From Bradyrhizobium hipponense (GTDB lineage: Bacteria; Pseudomonadota; Alphaproteobacteria; Rhizobiales; Xanthobacteraceae), in the NCBI RefSeq assembly GCF_008123965.1, contig NZ_VSTH01000044.1, positions 1 to 41,102 of the forward strand: 41,102 bases of DNA. Direction: 5' to 3'. The stretch's first letter is position 1. Every line of letters begins with the position of its first letter. Below the pieces are notes generated by a model that saw nothing but the letters and a program-made list of their open reading frames with translations, made no database searches and was not told the DNA's origin. Below, piece by piece: positions 32,125 to 40,916 of the stretch. The translations under genes were made by a program, and so were the position numbers.

Positions 32125-32152
32125 GGCCCCTCAACCACAGATTTTGGGGGCC
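32125..32152. promoter_or_regulatory. Inverted repeat in the cyclase/NRPS divergent region
   Basis: GGCCCC, 16 bases, GGGGCC forms a short symmetrical pair between the cyclase and NRPS starts. It may be an operator or chance in GC-rich DNA. Confidence 0.2.
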
Positions 32153-32220
32153 AAACTTCACCTCGGACTGGACGCATTCCCTAAGTTCTTGGAAGAATAG
32201 CCCAATCAGATCAAAAGGGA

Positions 32221-35200
32221 ATGGACTTGTCGGAACTCATAGCCCCGTCGCAGGACGGATCGGCAAATGCGAGCGCCGAAACGGGGATCTTTGCCCATAT
32301 CGGCGGCCTCCTCGATTTCTACGCACGAAAGACGCCAGCGGCGCCCGCCCTCCTCGCCCCTAGCCGGCCGCCGCTCAACTACGGCGCGCTCGGTGGCAGG
32401 ACCAGGCATCTGATCCGCACCCTGCGCGGGCTCGGGATCGGTCCTGCGGATCGCATCGCCGTTGCGCTGCCGCGCCGGGCCGACAGTGCGCTGGCGCTGA
32501 TCGCGGTCGCGTCGACCTGCGCCTGCGTTCCCGTCAATCCCGACCTGACGGCGGACGAGCAGCAACGCTATTTCAGCGAATTGAAGCTGAGCGCGCTGGT
32601 CACCCTGTCCGATATGAATTCGGCGAGTCGCGACGTCGCCAAGATGCTTGATCTCGCGGTGATCGATTTCGTGCCGGGTCCGAACAACGATCTCGGCGGC
32701 TGCGAATTCCTTGGCCCAACGATCGGACCCGCGAATGCCAGCGGCGTCTCGGGCGGCGAGGACGACGCGTTCATTCTCTTGACATCAGGCACGGCCGCGC
32801 GGCCGAAAATGGTGCCGCTGACGCATCGTAACGTTTGCCTGTCGGCCACCAATGCCGGCCGCGTGCTGTCGCTCACGTCCCGCGATCGCCTGCTCAACGT
32901 GTTGCCGCTGTTTCACGCCCATGGCCTGATCTCCGGGCTTCTGACCGCGCTCGCCGCGGGCTCGAGCGTGATCTGCACCAATGGTTTCGACGCGGCGTCC
33001 TTCTTCGGCTGGATGCGGGAGTTGCAGCCGACCTGGTACACGGCGGTGCCGACCATTCATCGCGTGCTGCTGACGGCGGCGGAAGCCGACCCGGACCGCG
33101 TCCGGTCATCGTCGCTGCGCGTGATCCGCTCGGCCTCGTCCTCGCTGGCGCCCGCGATCCTCGAAGGGCTGGAAGCGACGTTCGGCGTTCCCGTGCTCGA
33201 GACCTACGGCATGACGGAAGCGGCCTCGCAGATCGCAGCCAATCCGTTCGAACTGCGCAAGGTCGGATCGGTCGGCCTGCCCGCAGGCCCCGAGATTGCG
33301 ATCATGGACGAAGCAGGCCGCGCGCTCGCGGCTGGCCAGCATGGCGAAATCGTGCTGCGCGGGCCGAACATGAGCCGAGGCTACTATAATGACGATGCGG
33401 CAACAGAGATCGCCTTCCGCAACGGCTGGTTCCGGACCGGCGATCTCGGCTACCTCGATACCGACGGCTATCTCTTCATCGTCGGTCGCATAAAGGACGT
33501 CATCAACCGCGGCGGGCAGAAGATCTCGCCCCTGGAGGTGGAAGAGGTCCTGCTCAGCCATCCGGCGGTGCTGGAGGCCGGCGTGTTCGCCATCCCGCAC
33601 CACAAGCTCGGCGAGAACGTCGCCGCCGTCGTGGTGCTGCGGCCGAATTCTGAGGCGGGCTCGGACCAGTTGCGGCAGTTCGCGCGAAAGCGGCTCGCGG
33701 CCTACAAGGTGCCGAGCCTGATCCGCAGCGTGGCCGCGCTGCCCAAGGGCGCGAGCGGCAAGGTCAAGCGCAACGCGCTGGCCGAGCTGATCGCGACGCC
33801 CAGGGACGACGACGAGGCACACTTGCCGCGTAGCGCGCTGGAGACCCAGCTCGCGGACATCTGGGCCAATCTGCTGGAGTTGCCGCAGGTTGGCGTCGAG
33901 CAGGACGTCTTTGCGCTCGGCGCAGACTCGCTCGCGGTGACGCAAATGCGCTCGCGCCTGCGCGAGCGCTTCAACGTCGACTTCTCGTTCGAGGACATTT
34001 TCGACTGCGCCACGGTGGCCGCGCTCGCAGCCCGGATCGAGACCGCCGCGGCCCATCGTGAAACGATGTTGCCGGCCTGGCACCAGGCTGCAGCCGCGGA
34101 AGCAGACGCGCCGCTGTCGTTCCAGCAGCAGCGGATGTATGTGCTCTCGCGGCTCGATCCGACGCGCTACAATTATAATGTCGTCGAAGTCGCCATGCTC
34201 AGGGGCCAGGTCGACGCCGCCGCGCTTGAAGCGAGCCTCGCAGCAATCTGCGAACGTCACGACGTGCTGCGCTCGGCCTTCGTCGAACGCCACGGCGAGC
34301 CGGTGCAGCGGGTGCGTCGATCCGCAGCGCGATTCGAGCGGATCAAGCTCAAGCCTTGCCCAGCGGACAAGCGGGCAGCGGTGATCCGGCGCAAGGCGCT
34401 CGAGCTTGCGCAATACCCGTTCGATTTGGCGCGAGAGCCGCCCCTGAAGGTCTCGCTGCTCTCGTTTGACAGGAACAGCCATGCGCTGGTGGTCAACGTT
34501 CATCACCTCGTCACCGACGGCTGGTCGCAACGGCTGTTCTGGGAGGAGCTTGCCGCCCATTATGCCAGCGCGCGCAAGCACGGAGCGGCGGCACTGCCAG
34601 CACCGTCCTTCCAGTACCGCGACTTTGCCTTGTGGCAGCAGGGCTGGGCGCAGACGCCGGCGGCCAAGGAGCAGCTCGATTACTGGCGGACACAACTCAA
34701 CGGAATGACGACACTGCCACTGCGGACCGACCGCACGAGGCCGGAGGTCTGGAGCGGCCGCGGCGCCCGTCATTATCTCGAATTTACGAAGTCCCTCTCA
34801 ACCGATCTGAGATCGCTGAGCCAGGATCAGGGCGTCACGCCGTTCATGACGCTGCTCGCGGTGTTCCAGTGCCTCCTGTTCCGGCACACTGGACATGAGG
34901 ACGTGGCGACCGGCTCGCTGATCGCGAACCGCAACCAGATCGAGAGCGAGCGCCTGATCGGGCTGTTCGCCAACACGCTGATCCTGCGCAACGATTTTGG
35001 TGGCGACCCGACCTTCGGCGAGTTGTTGCGGCGGGTCCGCCAGGTCACGCTCGATGCCTACCGCAACCAGGATCTCCCGATCGAGGAAGTGCTGCGCGCG
35101 TTGCAGGTCGCGCGCCGGAGCGACGGCAATCCGCTGTTCCGGATCATGTTCATCCTCCAGAACGCGTCGATCGAGGCCGCGCGCTTCCCCGGCCTGTCGG

Positions 35201-38200
35201 CGCGTCGGCTGGAAATCGACCCAAAGGTCGCACGTTTCGACATCACGCTCGAGCTGGTCGAGGCCGACGGCCGTTTCACCGGCTTCTTCGAATACGCCGC
35301 CGATTTGTTCGACGCAGCGACGATCGAGGACATGGCCGCTCAGTTCAAGACGCTGCTGAAGGCCGTCATCGCCAATCCGGAGCAGCGCATCTCGCGCCTG
35401 CCACTCCTGACCGCGGCCGAACGCCGGCAGCTGCTGACTGTGGGCCATGGCGTTCGCGCCAATTTCACCATGCGCGGCAATTTAAGCGAACGCTTCGACC
35501 GCCAGGCCAAGCGGACGCCGAACGCCGTGGCGGTGTCGGACGGACGCGCCTGCCTGAGCTATCGCGAACTGGCCCGTCGCAGTCAGGCGATCGCGCGCTG
35601 GCTTGCGCGCGAGGGCGTCGGCGCCGAGACGGTGGTCGTCTTGCTTGCGGATCGCGGACCCGACCTGCTCGCCGCAATGATCGCGATCCAGCGGGTGGGC
35701 GCGGCCTTTCTGAATCTCGATCCGGCCCAGCTGCCGGCGCGGCTCGCGACCATCCTCGGCTCGAGCTGCGCCCGCATGCTGCTGACCGGACGCGCGCAGT
35801 CCGCCATGGTCGAAGCGCTGCTCGAGCCTCTTGTCACACGTATCCAGGTGGCGGAGCTCGAAGACGCCATCGCGCTCGGATCGACCAAACCGGCGCATGC
35901 TGCACGGCGCGCGGCCCCGAGCCTTGCCTATCTGATCTATACCTCCGGCTCGTCCGGCGCGCCGAAGGGCGTCATGATCGAGCAGCGCGGCCTGTCGAAC
36001 CATCTGGCCTCGCTCATTTCCGAGCTCCGCCTCTCGGCCAGGGACGTGATCGCGCAGACCGCGCCGCAGAGTTTCGTGATCTCGGTCTGGCAGTTCCTCG
36101 CCGGCCCGATGGTCGGCGCGCGCGTCCATGTCTGTGGCAACACAATCGTCCAAGACCCCGCGCTGCTCGCGGGGGAGATCGAACGCGAGGGCATCACGGT
36201 GCTCGAGATCGTTCCCTCGCTATTGCGTGTGATCCTCGAACGCATCGACGAGGCGGCCATCCAGCGCGCCTTTGCGGGGCTGCGCCTCCTGATCTCGACC
36301 GGCGAGCCGCTGCCCGTCGACCTCTGCCGCGCCTGGTTCGTCCGCTTTCCAAAAGTGCCGCTGATCAACGCCTATGGCGCATCGGAATGTTCCGACGACG
36401 TCTCCCTGCATCGGCTGACCAAGGCGCCGGCGGCGGCGACCGCCAATGTCCCCGTCGGCGCGGCGCTCCCTAACACCCAGCTCTACGTGCTCGATTCGAA
36501 CCTGGAGCCGCTGCCGGTCGGTGTGGTCGGCGAGCTCTGTATCGCCGGCGCTGGCGTCGGCCGCGGCTATATCAACGATCCCGCGCAAAGCCGGCAGCGC
36601 TTCCTGCCCGATCCGTTCGCGCGCCAGGCAGGTCGCCGGCTGTATCGGACCGGTGATCTCGCCTGCCGCCGCGCCGACGGGACCATCGAGTGCCTCGGGC
36701 GCGCCGACCACCAGGTCAAGGTTCGCGGCTACCGCATCGAGCTCAAGGAGATCGAGAACGCGCTTGCCGGCCATCCTGCCGTGCGCGCCGGCATCGTCGA
36801 GCCGCGCCGCGAGACGAGCGGCGATGTCAGGCTGATCGCCCATATCGTCCCCAAGGCGGGTGGCCAGATCAACGCCAGCGAGCTGCGCGATTTCCTCAAG
36901 AGCCGGCTGCCAGGCCATGCGATCCCGTCCGCATTCCTGTTCCTGGAGCAGATGCCGCTCAATGCCCATGGCAAGATCGACAGGTCGGCACTGCTGGCGC
37001 CCGCGCAACAGGAAACCTATGCGGCAGATGCCGCCGTGCCGGCACGCCGCTTCACTGAAAAGGTCCTGTCCGACATCTGGATCGACCTGCTGAAGGTCGA
37101 AAATCTCGGCGTCACCGACAATTTCTTCGAGCTCGGCGGCCATTCTCTGCTGGCGGGTCAGGTGATGGCGCGCGTCGCTCGCGCACTTGGCGTATCGCTA
37201 CCGATCAAGACCATCTTCGAGGCACCGACGATCGAACAGCTTGCCCGGCGGGTCGATGAGGCCGTCGCAGCGAAGCCGCACACGCCACAGGCAAGTGCCG
37301 CCCGGCTGGCCGAAGGCGGTCCGCCCACGCTCTCGATCGCGCAGGACCAGATGCTGCGAATCGAGCAGAACCTGGCAGGCCTCCCGCTGTTCAACCTGCC
37401 TTTCGCTTTCCGTCTTGAGGGGCCGCTCGACGAGGCTGCCCTGGCGCAGGCGATCGAGGATGTCGTGCGCCGCCACGAATCGCTGCGAACCAGTTTCGGG
37501 TGGGACGGCGAGGAGCCTACCACCCGTATCGCCGCACCGGGCACGCTCCGCCGGGTGCTGACCGTCGAGACCATCGGCGACGGTCACCCCCACAACAACA
37601 AGCGGCGCAGGGCCCTCGAACTCAGGAAGATCAAGCTCCTGACCGAGCGGGAGACCTACACCCCGATCGACACCACGCGCGCGCCGCTGTTGCGCGCCCG
37701 GCTGTTGCGGCTCCACGATGACTACCACGTGCTGCTGCTGACGCTGCACCACGCGATAGCCGACGGCTGGTCGATCGGCGTGATGTTCGAGGAATTGTCC
37801 AACCGCTATGCTGCGCTGGCCGGATATCCATCGGTGCCGCTGCCAAAGCTGCCGCTGGCGTTTTCAGACGTCGCGCGCTGGCAGCGCTGGTGGTGCGGCA
37901 CTGAGGCGGCTCGCCGGCAGGCGGCCGAATGGACGGAGACCCTGCGCGGCGCGCCCCCCGTCTTCGACGGCGAATCAAGCGCAAGCGCGTCCACCGGGCA
38001 TCATCCGGTCAGCCTTGAGCGCGAGCTGATCGCGCGGCTGACGGCATTCGCCGGCCAGCACAATGGCACGCTATTCATGTGCCTTCTCACCGGTCTGAAG
38101 ACTCTGCTGCTGGCGCGAACCGGTCGCACTGACATTTCAGTCGCCACCGCCATGGCCAATCGCAGCCAGCCGGACACCGACCGCATCGTCGGCCCGTTCG

Positions 38201-38679
38201 AGAACACGGTGATCGTCCGCACCCAAATCACGCAGGACCTATCGTTCGCGCAGGCCTTGGCCAGAGTGCGCCAGAGCGTGCTTGAGGCACACGCGCGGCA
38301 AGAGCTGCCGTTCAACGTCCTGGCGGACCATCTGGAGCAAGAGGGGATCGATCCGGCTCCGCTGCTCCAGGTCTATTTCACGCTGCAAAATCCGCTGCGC
38401 CGGCCGCTCGACCTGCCCGACATCGCCTTGCGGTCCATCGGAAATCTCGCGCGCGAGGGCCAGCCGGTGCTGCCGATCGACCAGACCTGGCTGTCGCTGA
38501 TGCTCAAGGAGCGCCCGGCCGGAATTACCGGTTCGTGCAACTACAAGCACGAGCTGCTCGACGGTCGCCTGGTCGGCGAATGGATGGAGGACCTCGTCAC
38601 GCTGCTGGCGGCAGCGGTCGCCCAGCCCAATACGTTGCTCGGGCGATTGCTCGATCGCAGGGCGGCTGGAGCAGCCTGA
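32221..38679 (+). CDS. Two-carrier NRPS: acyl-AMP ligase - T - C - A - T - terminal C
   Basis: This encodes 2152 residues in six domains. (1) A starter adenylating domain (about 25-520) resembles oxalate:CoA ligases (LLTSGTAARPKMVPLTHRN; WYTAVPTIHRVLL; Lys514). (2) Carrier, Ser570 (LGADSLAV). (3) Condensation, HHLVTDG at 761-767. (4) Adenylation (about 1100-1600), TSGSSGAPKG at 1241-1250, Lys1585. (5) Carrier, Ser1642 (LGGHSLLAG). (6) A terminal condensation domain, HHAIADG at 1843-1849. No thioesterase or reductase is present, so the last C domain probably releases the product to an amine or alcohol. The A-domain pocket reads V1286, I1287, W1290, E1329, I1358, T1360, A1384, D1392, D1393, K1585; Val replaces the usual Asp that binds the alpha-amine. 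AAAAGGGA directly abuts the ATG, so a TTG at 32227 might be the true start. Confidence 0.95.
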   Translation: MDLSELIAPSQDGSANASAETGIFAHIGGLLDFYARKTPAAPALLAPSRPPLNYGALGGRTRHLIRTLRGLGIGPADRIAVALPRRADSALALIAVASTCACVPVNPDLTADEQQRYFSELKLSALVTLSDMNSASRDVAKMLDLAVIDFVPGPNNDLGGCEFLGPTIGPANASGVSGGEDDAFILLTSGTAARPKMVPLTHRNVCLSATNAGRVLSLTSRDRLLNVLPLFHAHGLISGLLTALAAGSSVICTNGFDAASFFGWMRELQPTWYTAVPTIHRVLLTAAEADPDRVRSSSLRVIRSASSSLAPAILEGLEATFGVPVLETYGMTEAASQIAANPFELRKVGSVGLPAGPEIAIMDEAGRALAAGQHGEIVLRGPNMSRGYYNDDAATEIAFRNGWFRTGDLGYLDTDGYLFIVGRIKDVINRGGQKISPLEVEEVLLSHPAVLEAGVFAIPHHKLGENVAAVVVLRPNSEAGSDQLRQFARKRLAAYKVPSLIRSVAALPKGASGKVKRNALAELIATPRDDDEAHLPRSALETQLADIWANLLELPQVGVEQDVFALGADSLAVTQMRSRLRERFNVDFSFEDIFDCATVAALAARIETAAAHRETMLPAWHQAAAAEADAPLSFQQQRMYVLSRLDPTRYNYNVVEVAMLRGQVDAAALEASLAAICERHDVLRSAFVERHGEPVQRVRRSAARFERIKLKPCPADKRAAVIRRKALELAQYPFDLAREPPLKVSLLSFDRNSHALVVNVHHLVTDGWSQRLFWEELAAHYASARKHGAAALPAPSFQYRDFALWQQGWAQTPAAKEQLDYWRTQLNGMTTLPLRTDRTRPEVWSGRGARHYLEFTKSLSTDLRSLSQDQGVTPFMTLLAVFQCLLFRHTGHEDVATGSLIANRNQIESERLIGLFANTLILRNDFGGDPTFGELLRRVRQVTLDAYRNQDLPIEEVLRALQVARRSDGNPLFRIMFILQNASIEAARFPGLSARRLEIDPKVARFDITLELVEADGRFTGFFEYAADLFDAATIEDMAAQFKTLLKAVIANPEQRISRLPLLTAAERRQLLTVGHGVRANFTMRGNLSERFDRQAKRTPNAVAVSDGRACLSYRELARRSQAIARWLAREGVGAETVVVLLADRGPDLLAAMIAIQRVGAAFLNLDPAQLPARLATILGSSCARMLLTGRAQSAMVEALLEPLVTRIQVAELEDAIALGSTKPAHAARRAAPSLAYLIYTSGSSGAPKGVMIEQRGLSNHLASLISELRLSARDVIAQTAPQSFVISVWQFLAGPMVGARVHVCGNTIVQDPALLAGEIEREGITVLEIVPSLLRVILERIDEAAIQRAFAGLRLLISTGEPLPVDLCRAWFVRFPKVPLINAYGASECSDDVSLHRLTKAPAAATANVPVGAALPNTQLYVLDSNLEPLPVGVVGELCIAGAGVGRGYINDPAQSRQRFLPDPFARQAGRRLYRTGDLACRRADGTIECLGRADHQVKVRGYRIELKEIENALAGHPAVRAGIVEPRRETSGDVRLIAHIVPKAGGQINASELRDFLKSRLPGHAIPSAFLFLEQMPLNAHGKIDRSALLAPAQQETYAADAAVPARRFTEKVLSDIWIDLLKVENLGVTDNFFELGGHSLLAGQVMARVARALGVSLPIKTIFEAPTIEQLARRVDEAVAAKPHTPQASAARLAEGGPPTLSIAQDQMLRIEQNLAGLPLFNLPFAFRLEGPLDEAALAQAIEDVVRRHESLRTSFGWDGEEPTTRIAAPGTLRRVLTVETIGDGHPHNNKRRRALELRKIKLLTERETYTPIDTTRAPLLRARLLRLHDDYHVLLLTLHHAIADGWSIGVMFEELSNRYAALAGYPSVPLPKLPLAFSDVARWQRWWCGTEAARRQAAEWTETLRGAPPVFDGESSASASTGHHPVSLERELIARLTAFAGQHNGTLFMCLLTGLKTLLLARTGRTDISVATAMANRSQPDTDRIVGPFENTVIVRTQITQDLSFAQALARVRQSVLEAHARQELPFNVLADHLEQEGIDPAPLLQVYFTLQNPLRRPLDLPDIALRSIGNLAREGQPVLPIDQTWLSLMLKERPAGITGSCNYKHELLDGRLVGEWMEDLVTLLAAAVAQPNTLLGRLLDRRAAGAA

Positions 38680-38758
38680 ATTCGCACCGGGCGAATACTG
38701 GTTCACTCGCCAGAGCTGTGAATGAACAAGTTGCATCTTGATTATTTGGCGTTCGCCG

Positions 38759-38780
38759 CGCAAGATTATTCTTGCGTTTT
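38759..38780 (+). terminator. Hairpin with T-run between NRPS and small protein gene
   Basis: CGCAAGA-TTAT-TCTTGCG is a perfect 7-base stem followed by TTTTGATTT. It lies 80 bases after the NRPS stop and about 40 bases before the next start. It could terminate NRPS transcripts or be a leader hairpin of the small gene. The stem is short and only moderately GC-rich. Confidence 0.5.
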
Positions 38781-38816
38781 GATTTGGACGATTATTTTCA
38801 ACCGGGGGAGTTTGTT

Positions 38817-38984
38817 ATGGGTTTCATCAAATTTACCAAGGGCACCTCGTTGAGCGACAAGGACCGCAAGGCCCTGCAGAAGCTGCTCGCCGCCGAGAAG
38901 AAGAAGCTTCAGTCTGCGCTGAAGGACGTCGATGCCAGCATGGCCATGCTCGGCGGGAAGAAGAAGGCCAAGAAGAAAAAGTAA
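38817..38984 (+). CDS. 55-residue Lys-rich small protein in the NRPS locus
   Basis: The ATG at 38817 follows a very strong CGGGGGAG (38803-38810). The peptide (MGFIKFTKGTSLSDKDRKAL...) has a central amphipathic helix rich in Lys, Leu and Ala (about 15-42) and ends in an almost pure Lys tail (GGKKKAKKKK). The predicted pI is very high. Such features fit nucleic-acid or membrane binding, but I recognise no family. A low-GC leader precedes it, suggesting its own promoter. Its relation to the NRPS is positional only. Confidence 0.75.
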   Translation: MGFIKFTKGTSLSDKDRKALQKLLAAEKKKLQSALKDVDASMAMLGGKKKAKKKK

Positions 38985-39205
38985 GACTAGTCGGCCGGGA
39001 CGCCGCACGAATCTTCGGAGAACGGCCGTGCGCCTGTCGAGCTGGGGAGCTCGCACAAGCTTGCGTCCGTAAACCGTCCAGCAATTGACACGAATCTGCC
39101 TCGGGTGGACCGCTAGAATTGGTCCGCGCAGTTGATTCTTGCTCAGTTGATTTCTTTCGTCAGAGCCGGGGGGTGGGCCTCTGCCTGACGTCATGGGCCT
39201 TATTG

Positions 39206-39937
39206 ATGGCAGACGACGGGATTGAACTGTTTGTCGGGCTGATCGAGAGCATCGACACGCCCGGCGTGGTCGATGCGTGCCGGCGCTTGCTCTCGATCGA
39301 GGAACGGGTGCGGGCCGAACTTTTCATGTTCGAGCGGCATCGGCGGCAATATATCTTCGCACACGCCTTGCTGCGCCTCGCGCTCTCGCAGGCTGCGCCG
39401 GACATCGCACCCGCCGACTGGTCGTTCGCCACCGGCCGCTACGGGCGGCCCTTTGTCGCAGCGCCTGCGACCTCGACCGCACTGCATTTCAGCCTGACCC
39501 ACGCCGACGGCTGCGTCGCCTGCGTCGTATCCAGGCACGAGGCGGTCGGCGTCGACGTCGAAACCGTGTCGCGGCGGGTGGCCCCGCTGTCCACCGCGCT
39601 TCGGTTCTTTGCGCCGGAGGAGATCGAAACGCTGCGCGGACTGCCGGAGCCGGCCGCGATCGAGCGATTCTTCGACTACTGGACGCTCAAGGAGGCCTAT
39701 TTGAAGGCCCGGGGCTTTGGGCTCAACCTTCCACTCGACGCGTTCGCGATGCAGGTATCGCAGGAGGCGATCGGGATCAGCTTCAAACCCGATATCGCTG
39801 ACGATCCCCGGGGCTGGCGCTTCCAGTTATGCTCGCCGTCGCCCTCGCATCGCCTCGCGATCGCAGACGGCTCGCGTGCGGCCGGCGGCCTTCCCATCAG
39901 CCGTCATGCCTGGCCTCTCCAGCAAGCGGCTGAATGA
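39206..39937 (+). CDS. Sfp-type 4'-phosphopantetheinyl transferase
   Basis: This encodes 243 residues. It has the family motifs G-R-Y-G-R-P (about 77-82), LHFSLTHADG (about 93-102), VGVDVE (about 114-119, Mg-binding Asp and Glu) and FDYWTLKEAYLKARG (about 156-170). It transfers phosphopantetheine from CoA to carrier-protein serines and so should activate Ser570 and Ser1642 of the NRPS encoded upstream. Several starts are possible; ATG 39206 was chosen because it begins the conserved region, but the binding site is weak and a TTG at 39119 or a GTG near 39173 cannot be excluded. It overlaps the monooxygenase gene by ATGA. Confidence 0.92.
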   Translation: MADDGIELFVGLIESIDTPGVVDACRRLLSIEERVRAELFMFERHRRQYIFAHALLRLALSQAAPDIAPADWSFATGRYGRPFVAAPATSTALHFSLTHADGCVACVVSRHEAVGVDVETVSRRVAPLSTALRFFAPEEIETLRGLPEPAAIERFFDYWTLKEAYLKARGFGLNLPLDAFAMQVSQEAIGISFKPDIADDPRGWRFQLCSPSPSHRLAIADGSRAAGGLPISRHAWPLQQAAE

Positions 39938-40914
39938 TGCCCTCGCGGCTTCGCGTCTTTCCCGCGATTTCGCGCAACCGCGACCCCAAAAAATACGTCG
40001 GCGAATTGATGCGGGTCGCGCAATTTGCCGACCGCAACGGTTTTGAAGGCATCCTGCTGTTCGAAGGCAACGACGTGTTCGTCGAGCCCTGGGCGATGGC
40101 ACAGCACATCATGGCAGGGACGACGCAGAGCTCGCCGCTGATCGCCGTCAACCCCGTCTACATGCATCCGTTCACGACGGCGAAGTTCGTCTCGTCTTTC
40201 GCGCAGCTCTACGGCCGCAAGATCTATCTCAACATGATCACGGGGACCGCGGTCAGCGACTTGCAGGGACTGGGCGACGACCAGTCGCATGCCGACCGCT
40301 ACGTCCGGCTCGGCGAATTCGTCGCGCTTGTGCGTCAGCTGCTGTCGAGCCCGCGGCCGCTCGATTTCGAGGGCCGGTTCTATCGCGCAAGCAGCCTGCA
40401 GCTGCGGCCGCGCCTGCCGGCCGAGCTGATGCCGGAATTCCTGATCGCGGGCCAGTCGGAGCCGGCGCAGCGCGTGGCGGAGGAAACCGGCTGCATCAAG
40501 ATGCAGATGCTGCCGCCCGATCTCGATCGCGGCCTCAATGCGCCCGGAATGAATTTCGGCATCTTTGCCCGCGAGAGCCGCGACGCTGCACGGCAGGCGG
40601 CGAAGAGCCGCTTCCGCGACAATCGTGACGATCGCGAGCTGCTGGCGCTCACGATGGAGAACACCGACTCCGTTTGGAAGCGGCATCTCTATGACGGTGA
40701 GGGCGGCGAGCTTCAGGACAACGGCTACTGGCTCTTGCCGTTCCTGACCTTCCAGGCGGACTGCCCCTACCTCGTCGGCAGCTACGCCGAGATCGGCGCG
40801 AGGCTGAAGGATTTCGCGGCGAAGGGCTTGAGCACGATCATGCTCGACATGGTCGCCGACGAGGCCGAGATGCAGCACGTCTGCAAGGCGCTCGCGGCGA
40901 GCGGGATGTTTTAG
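39934..40914 (+). CDS. Luciferase-like (LLM) flavin-dependent monooxygenase
   Basis: This encodes 326 residues of the bacterial-luciferase/SsuD superfamily: an F-A-D-R-N-G-F-E-G-I-L-L-F-E strand-helix near the start, N-P-V-Y-M-H-P-F-T-T-A-K near 73-84, a Y-G-R-K-I-Y-L-N-M-I-T-G strand (about 93-104) and a D-R-Y-V-R-L-G-E-F-V helix. The layout L-N-M-I-T-G is close to alkanesulfonate monooxygenases, but LLM enzymes in NRPS clusters hydroxylate or oxidise the peptide. It uses reduced FMN and oxygen; no flavin reductase is adjacent. The ATGA overlap with the phosphopantetheinyl transferase indicates coupling and supports a role in tailoring the NRPS product. Confidence 0.9.
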   Translation: MMPSRLRVFPAISRNRDPKKYVGELMRVAQFADRNGFEGILLFEGNDVFVEPWAMAQHIMAGTTQSSPLIAVNPVYMHPFTTAKFVSSFAQLYGRKIYLNMITGTAVSDLQGLGDDQSHADRYVRLGEFVALVRQLLSSPRPLDFEGRFYRASSLQLRPRLPAELMPEFLIAGQSEPAQRVAEETGCIKMQMLPPDLDRGLNAPGMNFGIFARESRDAARQAAKSRFRDNRDDRELLALTMENTDSVWKRHLYDGEGGELQDNGYWLLPFLTFQADCPYLVGSYAEIGARLKDFAAKGLSTIMLDMVADEAEMQHVCKALAASGMF

Positions 40915-40916
40915 AT

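Noticed and set aside
33106..34773. 555-codon minus-strand open frame inside the NRPS gene
   Set aside because: No start signal or family resemblance; it mirrors NRPS codons. The same reasoning removes similar long frames at 28922-30331, 12939-14318 and 22814-24091.
39085..39119. TTGACA ... TAGAAT promoter before the phosphopantetheinyl transferase
   Set aside because: The gap is 23 bases, too long for a sigma-70-type promoter. A GGACC/GGTCC pair around the TAGAAT is too short to trust.
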